Assembly: GCA_029560465.1 (NCBI GenBank)
Contig: JAKQKX010000064.1
Location: 1-36,646 of the forward strand
Source of the DNA: Candidatus Omnitrophota bacterium
GTDB lineage: Bacteria; Omnitrophota; Gorgyraeia; Zapsychrales; JANLHA01
Direction: 5' to 3'
DNA: 36,646 nucleotides
Position numbers and translations under genes: made by a program
In this document: one piece after another, positions 28,494-36,646 of the stretch
Position numbering within the stretch: the stretch's first letter is position 1
How the letters are laid out: each line of letters begins with the position of its first letter
The notes under the pieces: model-generated
Told to the model about the DNA's origin: nothing
The model's database searches: none
Seen by the model: only the letters and a program-made list of their open reading frames with translations

Positions 28494-30683
28494 ATGAATG
28501 ATTTAAACAGTATTTTTGCTCATACTCCTCCAAAAGACTTGCCAAACTGCTGGCATGTTTTGGAAGATCATTTGAAAGAGGTTGCAAAACTTGCTAAAGG
28601 GCTTGCGGATAAATTTGATGCTGGAAATTTAGCATACTGTATCGGGTTATGGCATGACTTGGGGAAAGTTAACCCCGAATTTCAAGATTACCTCAAGGCA
28701 TGTGTGCAAAATAAACGATACGAGAAAGTCCCTCATTCAATATGGGGCGCTGTTTTAGCATATTGGCTGATTAGGCAAAACAAAGAAGATGACCGTTGGC
28801 AAGAAATTGCTTTGGTGATTGCCGGTCATCATGGCGGCATGGATCATCCAGGTTCACTCTCACAGAAACTTGAACAGCGCATTCAAAACAATTCGATGAT
28901 GTTTAATAAGATCGTTGAGTATGCAAAACAACTCCCATCTCCCCCTAGAATTCAATTACCAGAATTGAACCGTACTCAGCGGGAATTGTTTATCAGAATG
29001 GTTTTCTCTGCTCTTGTTGATGCTGACTATCTGAACACTGAAAAACATTTCAACGAAAAGCAGTACATTTTGAGGCAAAATCAAATTCGGGTTGAAACTC
29101 TTTGGAGCATATTCGATGCAGAGCAAAGGCGATTTATCAATACTGCCGATTCAGAGTCGAAGGTCAATAAGGTTCGCAAGGAAGCTTATGATTTATGCGA
29201 TAAAGCAGCAGCAGGAAAGCCAGGCGTCTATCGGCTCACGGTACCAACCGGCGGCGGCAAGACCAGAAGCAGCCTGGCTTTTGCGTTAAAACATGCTGTT
29301 GAAAACAAGATGGACAGGGTTATTGTTGCAATCCCTTATACGAGCATCATTGATCAGACGGCAACGGAATACAGAAAGATTCTTGGGGCTGACGCAGTGC
29401 TTGAACATCACAGTCAAGTCAGTGTTCCTGCCGATGAGGGTCAGGATATGGGGCAAATTTCATCAAGACTCGCCATTGAGAATTGGGACGCGCCTCTTGT
29501 TGTGACTACAACGGTTCAGCTTTTTGAAAGCCTATTTTCATGTAAGCCGGGGAAGGTGCGTAAACTTCACAATCTCTGCCGGAGTGTTATTGTAATAGAC
29601 GAAGTTCAGTCCCTGCCACCGGAATTATTGACTCCGACACTTGATATATTAAAGGAGCTTGTCAAGCGATACAGTATATCCGTTGTACTTTGTACCGCAA
29701 CCCAGCCCGCATTTGAAGACAGCCATTATCTACAACCGTTTCAAGGAGTGCAAGTCCATGAAATAGTGCCTAAAGAAATTTATAAAGGGCATTTCAAAAA
29801 ACTTGAACGAATAAAATATTCCAGAAAAAAAGACCCGATCTCCTGGCAGGAATTGGCTAAAGAAACCTCAGAGGAAAAGCAAATAATGGTTGTTCTGAAC
29901 ACCCGCAAAGATGCCCTGTCACTTATTGAGTCTCTTGCTGACACGGAGAATATTTATCATTTATCCACTCTTCTTTGTGGGATACATAGAAGGCAAATAC
30001 TCAGAGAGGTCAAGAGTAGACTTAAACATGGATTGCCTGTCAGACTTATCAGCACTCAGGTTATTGAAGCAGGTGTAGATATTGACTTCCCGGTAGTTTA
30101 TCGCGCAACCGGACCGCTCGACCGAATTGTTCAAGCTGCAGGACGGTGTAATAGAGAGGGCAAACTTCCTCAAGAGCAGCCCGGACGTGTTGTTATTTTT
30201 GAACCAGCGGAGGGCCACGCTCCGAGAGGCCCATATAAAACAGGAATTGAAAAGGCAAAGCTTTTATTAGCGCAACATGATATTGCAGAGCTGCACAATC
30301 CCGAACTATATCGGATGTATTTTGAGAAACTGTTTACTGATGTTAATACCGACAGAAAAAAGATACAAGCTTACAGAGAGGTTCTTGATTATCCAACGGT
30401 TGACGCCGAGTACCGGTTAATAGAAGAAAATACAGTCCCTGTTTTGATTGATTGTGATTCATCGGCCCGGAGACTCAAAGAGTGGAAGAATCGGCCTTGC
30501 AGGAGAACGTGGCAAAGATTACAGCCTTTATTAGTAAATATGTTTGACTATGAGGTTCAAAAGCTTAAAGCAGAAGGATGGCTCGAACCCATATCGGAAG
30601 GGTTATATCTCTCAAGAGGGATGTATGACAAGCTGAAAGGATTAGTTCCGGCGATTTATGATCCAAGCGATCTTATTCAATAG
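28494..30683 (+). CDS. cas3: Type I-C CRISPR-associated helicase/nuclease Cas3
   Basis: 729 residues, full length for type I-C. The HD nuclease domain has HVLEDH (21-26), WHDLGK (His 54, Asp 55), and AGHHGGMDH (His 112, 113). The superfamily 2 helicase has Walker A TGGGKT (252-257), Walker B VIDEVQ (368-372, DEVQ rather than DEAH/DECH), CTATQP, and motif VI in IVQAAGRCNREG. It is recruited by Cascade to unwind and degrade the non-target strand. ATG at 28494 has no clear ribosome-binding site and lies 4 nt after the HD remnant stop, which fits an acquired junction. cas5c follows after 10 nt. Confidence 0.95.
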   Translation: MNDLNSIFAHTPPKDLPNCWHVLEDHLKEVAKLAKGLADKFDAGNLAYCIGLWHDLGKVNPEFQDYLKACVQNKRYEKVPHSIWGAVLAYWLIRQNKEDDRWQEIALVIAGHHGGMDHPGSLSQKLEQRIQNNSMMFNKIVEYAKQLPSPPRIQLPELNRTQRELFIRMVFSALVDADYLNTEKHFNEKQYILRQNQIRVETLWSIFDAEQRRFINTADSESKVNKVRKEAYDLCDKAAAGKPGVYRLTVPTGGGKTRSSLAFALKHAVENKMDRVIVAIPYTSIIDQTATEYRKILGADAVLEHHSQVSVPADEGQDMGQISSRLAIENWDAPLVVTTTVQLFESLFSCKPGKVRKLHNLCRSVIVIDEVQSLPPELLTPTLDILKELVKRYSISVVLCTATQPAFEDSHYLQPFQGVQVHEIVPKEIYKGHFKKLERIKYSRKKDPISWQELAKETSEEKQIMVVLNTRKDALSLIESLADTENIYHLSTLLCGIHRRQILREVKSRLKHGLPVRLISTQVIEAGVDIDFPVVYRATGPLDRIVQAAGRCNREGKLPQEQPGRVVIFEPAEGHAPRGPYKTGIEKAKLLLAQHDIAELHNPELYRMYFEKLFTDVNTDRKKIQAYREVLDYPTVDAEYRLIEENTVPVLIDCDSSARRLKEWKNRPCRRTWQRLQPLLVNMFDYEVQKLKAEGWLEPISEGLYLSRGMYDKLKGLVPAIYDPSDLIQ

Positions 30684-30693
30684 GGGGTGAAAT

Positions 30694-31407
30694 ATGAGTA
30701 AAGCGACATTTTTTATCAAAGCAGGCGGTGATTATGCCTGCTTTACAAATCCGGGCTTAAAGGTTGAGCGATGTACCTATCCTGTTATGACTCCTGCGGC
30801 GGCCAGAGGGATTTTGGAAGCAATTTACTGGAAGCCTCAGTTCAGATGGGAAATCAGAGAGATCAAAGTGCTTAAGCCTATCAAACAAATCAGCATCATG
30901 AGGAATGAGATAGAGGATCGTCAGAATAAAGAGCCAATTATTATTGAGCGCAAGCGGCAGCAACGAACAAGCCTAATCTTAAAAGATGTCGAGTATGTCA
31001 TCACAGCAGACCTTGTGCTTAAAGAAGGAATCAATAACATTGAGGGCTACATTAGTCAGTTCGCTCGAAAGTTTGAAAATGGCCAATGCCATCATACTCC
31101 ATATCTTGGCACCCGTGAATTTGCAGCATGGTTTGAATCTGCAACCGGCGATGAAGAAGCGGAACCCAATGCAAAAATAGAAAAACTGTCCATTGGGCAG
31201 ATGCTTTTTGACAGCGCGTATATAGAAGACGCTGAGCGCAAGGAGATAGATTTTCATCTTCATAGCCATACGCATCCGGACGATAAACGTGTTGCACAAG
31301 GTTATCAGAGCGCTATTTATTTTGACGCTGTGGTTGAAAATAACATTCTCAAAATTCCTCCTGAAAAATATTTTGAACTCTATGAAAAGGAGGGTGTCCA
31401 TGTTTAA
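30694..31407 (+). CDS. cas5c: Cas5c, pre-crRNA processing subunit of type I-C Cascade
   Basis: 237 residues. The N-terminus (FIKAGGDYACFTNPGLKVERCTYPVMTPAAARGILEAIYW) is characteristic of the Cas5c/Csd family. In type I-C systems, which lack Cas6, Cas5c itself cleaves the repeat and then caps the 5' handle of the crRNA. No cas6 gene is present here, consistent with that role. GGGGGTG precedes the ATG. The stop overlaps the cas8c start by 8 nt. Confidence 0.95.
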   Translation: MSKATFFIKAGGDYACFTNPGLKVERCTYPVMTPAAARGILEAIYWKPQFRWEIREIKVLKPIKQISIMRNEIEDRQNKEPIIIERKRQQRTSLILKDVEYVITADLVLKEGINNIEGYISQFARKFENGQCHHTPYLGTREFAAWFESATGDEEAEPNAKIEKLSIGQMLFDSAYIEDAERKEIDFHLHSHTHPDDKRVAQGYQSAIYFDAVVENNILKIPPEKYFELYEKEGVHV

Positions 31408-33313
31408 GGAGATCATTGAGCTTGGAAAGAGACTTGAATCGGAGGGGGAACTTGTACCCACCGGCTTTTATTCGTATTCCCAACCAATCAAATGGGTTGT
31501 TCATATATTAAGCACTTTTCCGCTGAAGTGTTATATCTCAGAAGAAGATATCAAAAAACCTCGCCCAATGAGTGGGAGAAGAAACAGGACAGATTTGGCT
31601 CATCCAATTGTTGATGAGGCTGGTTATGTTTTGGGGACAGTACATAAAAAAGGCGGTGGTGAGGATGAAGATGCCGAGAAAAAACAAACAGCATATAAGT
31701 TGCTCTTAGAAAAGATAATTCAAAGCATCGATGATGACAATGAACTGCGGCAAGCAGTTTTAACTATTAAGGAGATTTTGCAAGAAAAGATTCTTAAATC
31801 TGATGCTCGATTCAGTGATGTTTTAAGTAAAGACTGGGTTTCTTTTGTGTTGGAATATGGTCAGTTAGCAGGCACACATTTATTTGAGCATCCCGCGATA
31901 AAAGCCTTTTGGGTTAATGAATTACAGGAGAATTCGGAGAAAACCAAGAATCGCGCCTATCAGATAAAAGGTGTATGTTCTATATGTGGAAAGGTTAGAG
32001 TGTTAACAAAACGTATTCCTGGGATAAAACTTTTTAAGACAAACCCATTACATTCTTACAATAAAGATTCTTTCGTATCTTTTTTCACTGGAAGAGAGAT
32101 TTATAAGAAAAGTCACCTTGGCCAGTGCTTGCTCTGTGGAGATACTATAGCAAGAACTACAAATTATCTCCGGGCAAGTCCATTACATCACAAGATAATC
32201 GTGCAGGTTTACAAGGACGCCAATAAGAAGAAAACTGACATGGATTCTGCCAAGAACCAGCTTGGCCTATTCTGGCTAAAGGATGAACAGCCTGTAAAAG
32301 CTGGTGAAGCTATACTTGATCCGGCAGAGTTATTGAAAAACGTAAGCCTTGTCATGGACCGAACCGATCCAGCCGGGAAAAAAGCTCCGCCGCCTGACCT
32401 TATGCAATTGGATAACATGTTGAGCACGCCATGGACAGGCAGGGATGCGTCAGTCAATATTGCGAATAATGCATTCTACCTTCTCACTCTGTCGCCCAAC
32501 AAAGGACGAATTGCGGTCAGGGACTGGTTGGATATCTCACTCGATAAATTGCAGCAGAATCTCAAAACATTTCTTGATGCGCAACGTATTATTGACCCGG
32601 TGGGGAAAGAGAGACGATGCTTCGGGATACCTGAAATTCTGAAAGCAGTGGAGGCATCAAATATATCTAAAGAAGAGTATAAGGCTGTTGAAATAGGCAA
32701 TCCCAATATAAGCCGTCAGCTATTGCGAACGGCTTATTTAGGGGAGCCGCCTCCGTCAGTTCTTCTTGAAGCGGCAGTGATGTGCATGAGGAATCCGAAA
32801 ATCTTTGATGATAAGAAAAGAACTACTCACCATGTACTAATGGCAACTTTAAAAATGCTTTTAACTCATAAAAAGGAGGGCATGAAAGAGATGGAAACGC
32901 TTGATACAAAACGAAACACTATAGGGTATCTTTGCGGACAGCTTCTATCAATCCTTGAAGAAGCGCAGTTGAGAGCGGCGCGATGGAGAATCAATACTAC
33001 CCTTGTCGAAAGGTTTTATGGCTCAGCCTCATCTGCGCCGATGTCGGTTTTCGGCACTCTTGTAAGGAGAGCTACTACAGACCACTTTTCCAAAATACGG
33101 AAACAGCAACTTGGATATAAAGATTTAGAAGCGAGGATAGAATCTGTTACAACCGCAATTGACCAGACAGGCGGCTATCCTAAAACTCTTTCACTGAAAG
33201 AACAGGCTGAGTTTTCTCTCGGCTTTTACCACCAACGCGCAAAGTTTAGCGAAAATAGGAATATCAACAAACAGAATGATAAAAAGGAGGAGGGCAGCAA
33301 TGAGCAACAATAA
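31400..33313 (+). CDS. cas8c: Cas8c large subunit of type I-C Cascade (Csd1 family)
   Basis: 637 residues. N-terminal MFKEIIELGKRLESEGELVPTGFYS and later LLTLSPNKGRIAVRDW are Csd1-like. Two CxxC pairs, CSICGK and CLLCGD (about 195 and 240), suggest a zinc-binding loop. Cas8c recognises the PAM and contacts Cas3. I chose ATG at 31400 because AAGGAGGG lies just upstream; the frame is open further upstream within cas5c. The C-terminal part, from codon 495, is probably also translated separately as Cas11c. The 3' end overlaps the cas7c start by 14 nt. Confidence 0.93.
   Translation: MFKEIIELGKRLESEGELVPTGFYSYSQPIKWVVHILSTFPLKCYISEEDIKKPRPMSGRRNRTDLAHPIVDEAGYVLGTVHKKGGGEDEDAEKKQTAYKLLLEKIIQSIDDDNELRQAVLTIKEILQEKILKSDARFSDVLSKDWVSFVLEYGQLAGTHLFEHPAIKAFWVNELQENSEKTKNRAYQIKGVCSICGKVRVLTKRIPGIKLFKTNPLHSYNKDSFVSFFTGREIYKKSHLGQCLLCGDTIARTTNYLRASPLHHKIIVQVYKDANKKKTDMDSAKNQLGLFWLKDEQPVKAGEAILDPAELLKNVSLVMDRTDPAGKKAPPPDLMQLDNMLSTPWTGRDASVNIANNAFYLLTLSPNKGRIAVRDWLDISLDKLQQNLKTFLDAQRIIDPVGKERRCFGIPEILKAVEASNISKEEYKAVEIGNPNISRQLLRTAYLGEPPPSVLLEAAVMCMRNPKIFDDKKRTTHHVLMATLKMLLTHKKEGMKEMETLDTKRNTIGYLCGQLLSILEEAQLRAARWRINTTLVERFYGSASSAPMSVFGTLVRRATTDHFSKIRKQQLGYKDLEARIESVTTAIDQTGGYPKTLSLKEQAEFSLGFYHQRAKFSENRNINKQNDKKEEGSNEQQ
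32882..33313 (+). CDS. cas11c: Probable Cas11c small subunit from an internal start within cas8c
   Basis: Inside cas8c, AAAAGGAGGG at 32871-32880 precedes in-frame ATG codons at 32882 (MKEMETLDTKRN) and 32891. Independent translation of a small subunit from the 3' part of cas8 is established for type I-C systems. The product would be about 140 residues and helical, with LLSILEEAQLRAARW. Spacing is short for the first ATG and long for the second, so the exact start is undecided. Confidence 0.6.
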   Translation: MKEMETLDTKRNTIGYLCGQLLSILEEAQLRAARWRINTTLVERFYGSASSAPMSVFGTLVRRATTDHFSKIRKQQLGYKDLEARIESVTTAIDQTGGYPKTLSLKEQAEFSLGFYHQRAKFSENRNINKQNDKKEEGSNEQQ

Positions 33314-34421
33314 TATTCATACTGATCCTGCGAGGAGACATGATTTTGTCCTGGTGTTTGAAGTAGAAAGCGGAAATCCAAACGGCGACCCGGATGCTGG
33401 CAATCTCCCGCGTGTCGATCCCGAAACCGGGCATGGCATTGTTACTGATGTGTGTCTTAAAAGGAAGGTTAGGGATTATTTACAAATAACAAAAGGGATT
33501 CCTATTTTTATTCAGAGCGAGACAGCTTTAAACCGACTCATTTCAGACGCGGCGAAAGAACTTAATATTGATCTCTCGATATGCACTATCGATGATGAAG
33601 GAGTGATCGAATGGTTTCAAACGAACACTCCGGAGAATTTTGAATTGGACGGTAACGAGCTTACATATTCTGGTGATCTCAAGGACATTAAGAAAGCATT
33701 CGCTGCTATCAATGACAAGGAAATGAAGAAGAAACTCGATGCGATTGCAAAAAAGTTGTCTGGCAAAAAAACATTATCAAATGAAGATCGTGCAAGGACT
33801 CAAAGAAGGATGATCGACAAGTATTTCGACATTAAAATGTTTGGAGCAGTTCTTTCGACCGGTATTAATGCTGGTCAAGTTCGTGGGCCGGTGCAATTAA
33901 CATTTGCAAAGTCAGTCGATCACATTTTCAGACTTGATAATGCCATAACGCGTAAAGCCGTTACAAAAGAAGAAGACAAGAAAAGGAAAGAAACCGAAAT
34001 GGCCCGCAAGCCAATAGTGCCTTATGCTTTATATGTGGCTCATGGCTTTTATAATCCGTACTTTGCATTAGAGAAGAAGGAAAAACCTGAGGACCCAGAT
34101 AAATTTAAGGTATCTAAAGACGACCTTGCCAATCTTTGGGAAGCATTGGAATGGATGTTTAACAACGACACTGCTGCAGCAAGGGGACGCATGGCAACAA
34201 GAGGATTGTATGTGTTTTCACACGACAGCAAAAGAGGCAACGAGTATGCTCATAAGCTGTTTGACCGAATAAAGATATGTCTTGGCGATGAGAAACGCCA
34301 GAAAGATGAATCGGCAGAACAGTTTTGTGATTATAAAATAGACATTATTGAAGATGGCCTTAAAGAAAAGAATGTCACATTAACCAAGTTAATAGATGAC
34401 AGAAAGAAAGAAAAAGCCTGA
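33300..34421 (+). CDS. cas7c: Cas7c backbone subunit of type I-C Cascade (Csd2 family)
   Basis: 373 residues. The N-terminal FEVESGNPNGDPDAGNLPRVD is the hallmark of the Csh2/Csd2 group of Cas7, with GIVTDVCLKRKVRDY next and the FGAVLSTGINAGQVRGPVQ segment at mid-protein. Multiple copies line the crRNA spacer. I chose ATG at 33300, with AAGGAGGAGG upstream; an open start 8 codons earlier is less likely. A Lys/Glu-rich C-terminal tail (KLIDDRKKEKA) ends the gene. cas4 begins after 14 nt, where composition shifts to higher GC. Confidence 0.95.
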   Translation: MSNNNIHTDPARRHDFVLVFEVESGNPNGDPDAGNLPRVDPETGHGIVTDVCLKRKVRDYLQITKGIPIFIQSETALNRLISDAAKELNIDLSICTIDDEGVIEWFQTNTPENFELDGNELTYSGDLKDIKKAFAAINDKEMKKKLDAIAKKLSGKKTLSNEDRARTQRRMIDKYFDIKMFGAVLSTGINAGQVRGPVQLTFAKSVDHIFRLDNAITRKAVTKEEDKKRKETEMARKPIVPYALYVAHGFYNPYFALEKKEKPEDPDKFKVSKDDLANLWEALEWMFNNDTAAARGRMATRGLYVFSHDSKRGNEYAHKLFDRIKICLGDEKRQKDESAEQFCDYKIDIIEDGLKEKNVTLTKLIDDRKKEKA

Positions 34422-34435
34422 TTTACTTTAAACCT

Positions 34436-35068
34436 ATGTATTCCGATGAAGAATTTCTTCCATTATCCGCGCTACAGCACTTTGTTTATTGCCCGCGGCA
34501 GTGCGCGCTGATCCACATCGAGCAGGTGTGGGTGGAAAACATGTTTACGGCCGAAGGCAGGATCATGCATGATAAAGTGCATGAAGAGAGCGTGGAATAC
34601 CGGGACGGTGTCAAAATAGAGCGCGGTATGTTTCTTCGCTCGTTGGAACTGGGCCTCATCGGTAAGGCGGACGTGGTGGAATTCCATAGCGCGGCCGGCG
34701 GGGCTTGGCGTCCTTTCCCGGTAGAGTATAAAAGGGGAAAGCCCAAAAAGGACTCTTGCGACATGGTCCAGTTGTGCGCTCAGGCCTTCTGCCTGGAGGA
34801 AATGCTTAACGTAAAAATAGAAAAGGGTGCCTTGTATTATGGCCGCACGCGGCACCGGCATGAAGTCGTTTTTGATGAAGAGCTAAGGGCTGTTACCCGG
34901 GACACCGCATCCCGGGTGCGGGCGTTTCTTGAAAAGGGGGAAACACCCCTTTCGGAATATTCGCCCAAGTGCAAGGCCTGCTCGATGCTTGCGGTATGCT
35001 TGCCGAAAGTCATGGGCCGGCATCAGTCTGTAACCTGTTACCTGGAGGAGCAACTGAAAGACCCGTGA
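34436..35068 (+). CDS. cas4: Cas4 RecB-like nuclease
   Basis: 210 residues. The Fe-S cysteines are Cys 19 (FVYCPRQC) and Cys 179, 182 and 188 (KCKACSMLAVC). RecB-type nuclease motifs are GKADVVEFH (76-84), VEYKRGKPK (96-104) and QLCAQAF (112-118). Cas4 trims prespacers and selects the PAM during adaptation. No ribosome-binding site is obvious before ATG at 34436. The stop TGA overlaps the cas1 start as GTGA. Confidence 0.95.
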   Translation: MYSDEEFLPLSALQHFVYCPRQCALIHIEQVWVENMFTAEGRIMHDKVHEESVEYRDGVKIERGMFLRSLELGLIGKADVVEFHSAAGGAWRPFPVEYKRGKPKKDSCDMVQLCAQAFCLEEMLNVKIEKGALYYGRTRHRHEVVFDEELRAVTRDTASRVRAFLEKGETPLSEYSPKCKACSMLAVCLPKVMGRHQSVTCYLEEQLKDP

Positions 35069-36096
35069 AGAAATATTTAAATACTTTATATGTTACCACC
35101 CAGGGGGCCTATCTGTCGAAAGAGGGGGAAACGGTGGTTGTGAAGGTGGAAGATGAGAAACGCCTGCAAATACCTGTTCATACTCTCGACGGCATAGTGT
35201 GTTTCGGACAGGTGGGCATGAGCCCGTTCTTGATGGGGCACTGCGCTGAGAACAACGTGGCCGTGAGTTTCTTAACCGAGTATGGCCGGTTTTTGGCGAG
35301 CCTGCGAGGGAAGGTCTGCGGTAATGTGCTGCTTCGCCGGCAGCAGTACCGCAAAGCGGACGATCCGGGCTTTTCGGCAGAGGTGGCGCGCAGCATTGTC
35401 CGGGGCAAGATTGCGAATGCCCGGGCTGTATTGCAGCGAAGGTTGAGGGACCACCCCGAAAAAGATAATTCTCCTGATGTCCAACAGGCCTCGGGGCGGT
35501 TAAGTTATTCTTTGGACAAGTTGTCCCGGCCGCTTGACCTGGATATGATCCGGGGCATCGAAGGCGAATGCGCGCACACGTATTTTAGTGTTTTTAATCA
35601 TCTGATCGTCGCGCAAAAAAATGATTTTGTTTTTGAGGAGCGCAACCGCCGGCCGCCGCTGGACCGGGTGAATTGTCTTTTATCTTTTATTTATACTCTG
35701 GTTATGCATGATGTGCGTTCCGCGCTCGAAACCGTAGGGCTCGATCCTGCCGTTGGGTTTTTGCATCGCGATCGGCCCGGCCGGCCGGGGTTGGCTTTGG
35801 ATATGATCGAGGAATTCCGGCCGTTTATGGCGGACAGGTTAGTCTTGTCTTTGATTAACCGGGAACAGGTGCAGGCCAAGGGCTTCATACAATCGGAATC
35901 CCGTGCCGTTACAATGGATGACGATACCCGAAAAAGCATTCTTGTGGCCTATCAGAAAAGAAAGCAGGAAGAAATAACCCATCCCTATTTGCAGGAAACC
36001 GTGCCGGTAGGGCTATTGTTTTACATTCAGGCCCTGCTCATGGCGCGGTTTCTTCGGGAGGATATAGACGGCTATCCCGTATTTATCTGGAAATAA
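35065..36096 (+). CDS. cas1: Cas1 integrase
   Basis: 343 residues, type I-C size. The N-terminal domain starts KKYLNTLYVTTQGAYLSKEG. Catalytic residues are seen as Glu in GIEGECAHTYFSVFNH, His in VGFLHRDRPGRPGLALD, and the acidic residues in LDMIEEFRPFMAD. Cas1 with Cas2 inserts new spacers at the leader end of the array. The start is GTG at 35065, overlapping the cas4 stop; this is where homology begins, and the frame open to 34969 is a shadow within cas4. Confidence 0.95.
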   Translation: MKKYLNTLYVTTQGAYLSKEGETVVVKVEDEKRLQIPVHTLDGIVCFGQVGMSPFLMGHCAENNVAVSFLTEYGRFLASLRGKVCGNVLLRRQQYRKADDPGFSAEVARSIVRGKIANARAVLQRRLRDHPEKDNSPDVQQASGRLSYSLDKLSRPLDLDMIRGIEGECAHTYFSVFNHLIVAQKNDFVFEERNRRPPLDRVNCLLSFIYTLVMHDVRSALETVGLDPAVGFLHRDRPGRPGLALDMIEEFRPFMADRLVLSLINREQVQAKGFIQSESRAVTMDDDTRKSILVAYQKRKQEEITHPYLQETVPVGLLFYIQALLMARFLREDIDGYPVFIWK

Positions 36097-36107
36097 GAAG
36101 GTGGACC

Positions 36108-36398
36108 ATGTTGGTGTTGATCAGTTATGATGTGAAGATGGACGACAGCGGTGGCCCCCGGCGGTTACGTCGGGTGGCAAAGGCCTGCAAAAATTTTGGC
36201 CAGCGGGTGCAGTACTCTGTCTTTGAGTGCAACGTAGACCCGGCCCAATGGGCCAAATTGCGCCAGCAATTGATCGACGAAATTGATTTGAAAAAAGACA
36301 GTCTCCGGTTTTATTTTTTAGGTTCCAACTGGAGACGGCGGGTTGAGCACATGGGGGCTAAGGAACCTGTTGATTTGGAAGGGCCGCTTGTCGCGTAG
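36108..36398 (+). CDS. cas2: Cas2 adaptation subunit
   Basis: 96 residues. N-terminal LVLISYDVKMDD carries the conserved Asp 8, with RRLRRVAKACKNFGQRVQYSVFEC next and DSLRFYFLGSNW at the second half. Cas2 forms the scaffold between two Cas1 dimers. AAGAAGGTGG precedes the ATG, 11 nt after cas1. The leader follows directly. Confidence 0.95.
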   Translation: MLVLISYDVKMDDSGGPRRLRRVAKACKNFGQRVQYSVFECNVDPAQWAKLRQQLIDEIDLKKDSLRFYFLGSNWRRRVEHMGAKEPVDLEGPLVA

Positions 36399-36585
36399 TA
36401 TGCTGCCGTGCGAACCATGAGAGTGTGTGCTGTATGCGGGAGGTTCGCAGGGGAGATATGTTCTTTGACAACAATAATTTATTTCAATCCTATATATAAG
36501 TTGTTTGTTTGATCGCAGCAAATCCGCAAAGGTTCGCGGAAATCGAAGTTTTAGTTGTTGGTGTTGTAACAGATAGAAGAAGACA
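36399..36585 (+). promoter_or_regulatory. CRISPR leader
   Basis: 187 nt between cas2 and the first repeat. It holds TTGACA (36465-36470) followed by a TATATA stretch at 36491 (20-nt spacing, weak as a promoter). GCGAACC (36410-36416) is inverted relative to GGTTCGC at 36442-36448, which recurs at 36531-36537. A TCCGC/GCGGA hairpin lies at 36523-36540. These may guide integration or drive array transcription. Confidence 0.7.
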
Positions 36586-36646
36586 GTCGCGCCCTTCGCG
36601 GGCGCGTGGATTGAAACGGGATTAACCCGACGAGATAATCAAGGTT
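36586..36646 (+). CRISPR. Start of a type I-C CRISPR array: first repeat and part of spacer 1
   Basis: The 32-nt repeat (36586-36617) begins GTCGCGCCC and ends GTGGATTGAAAC, with a GCGCCC/GGGCGC stem; this matches the known type I-C repeat form. Spacer 1 begins at 36618 and runs off the window after 29 nt. Repetition itself is not visible here, so the call rests on repeat identity and position after cas2. Confidence 0.9.

Noticed and set aside
34969-35064. Upstream extension of cas1 by 32 codons
   Set aside because: The extra residues are an out-of-frame reading of the cas4 C-terminus; Cas1 homology begins at KKYLN, right at the GTG that overlaps the cas4 stop.

Overview
The window is a bacterial chromosome segment, about 50-57% GC in most genes by eye, from an organism I cannot name. 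The gene complement (MoxR/DUF58/transglutaminase operon, alginate-type O-acetylation pair, FIST protein, AcnA, LeuCD, AroC, ThiC, type I-C CRISPR-Cas) suggests a Gram-negative-like bacterium. A PVC-related or Omnitrophota-like lineage is only a guess.

Layout. 1-2245 is insertion-sequence debris. An IS256-family transposase enters from the left edge and carries an in-frame stop. Its right terminus cuts into an IS3-family element on the minus strand. Two tandem solo copies of the IS256 right end follow. 2380-6212 holds a B12-binding-type radical SAM protein and a large CPA2-type cation/proton antiporter. 6414-9042 is an MBOAT O-acyltransferase overlapping an SGNH-like membrane protein; the pair is AT-richer than its neighbours and lies between two nearly identical 18-nt direct repeats. 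9196-13369 is an overlapping moxR, DUF58, transglutaminase operon, followed by a multi-spanning GT-C-like membrane protein.

15111-21999 is metabolic: acnA with a near-consensus promoter and a structured leader, then leuC, leuD, aroC and a short-chain dehydrogenase. A metallo-beta-lactamase-fold hydrolase reads back on the minus strand (22040-22687). A FIST-domain sensor gene follows behind a strong promoter embedded in nested inverted repeats, then thiC. 26008-27840 (minus) encodes a roughly 610-residue cysteine-rich protein of unknown function.

28130-36646 is a type I-C CRISPR-Cas locus in canonical order (cas3, cas5c, cas8c with an internal cas11c start, cas7c, cas4, cas1, cas2), followed by the leader and the first repeat of an array that runs off the window. 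A GC-richer fragment of a second cas3 HD domain precedes the intact, AT-richer cas3. cas4-cas1-cas2 are again GC-richer. The simplest reading is that the interference genes were exchanged as a block between an original adaptation module and a stump of the original cas3. The other main puzzles are the unknown protein beside this locus and the strongly structured non-coding stretch between them.
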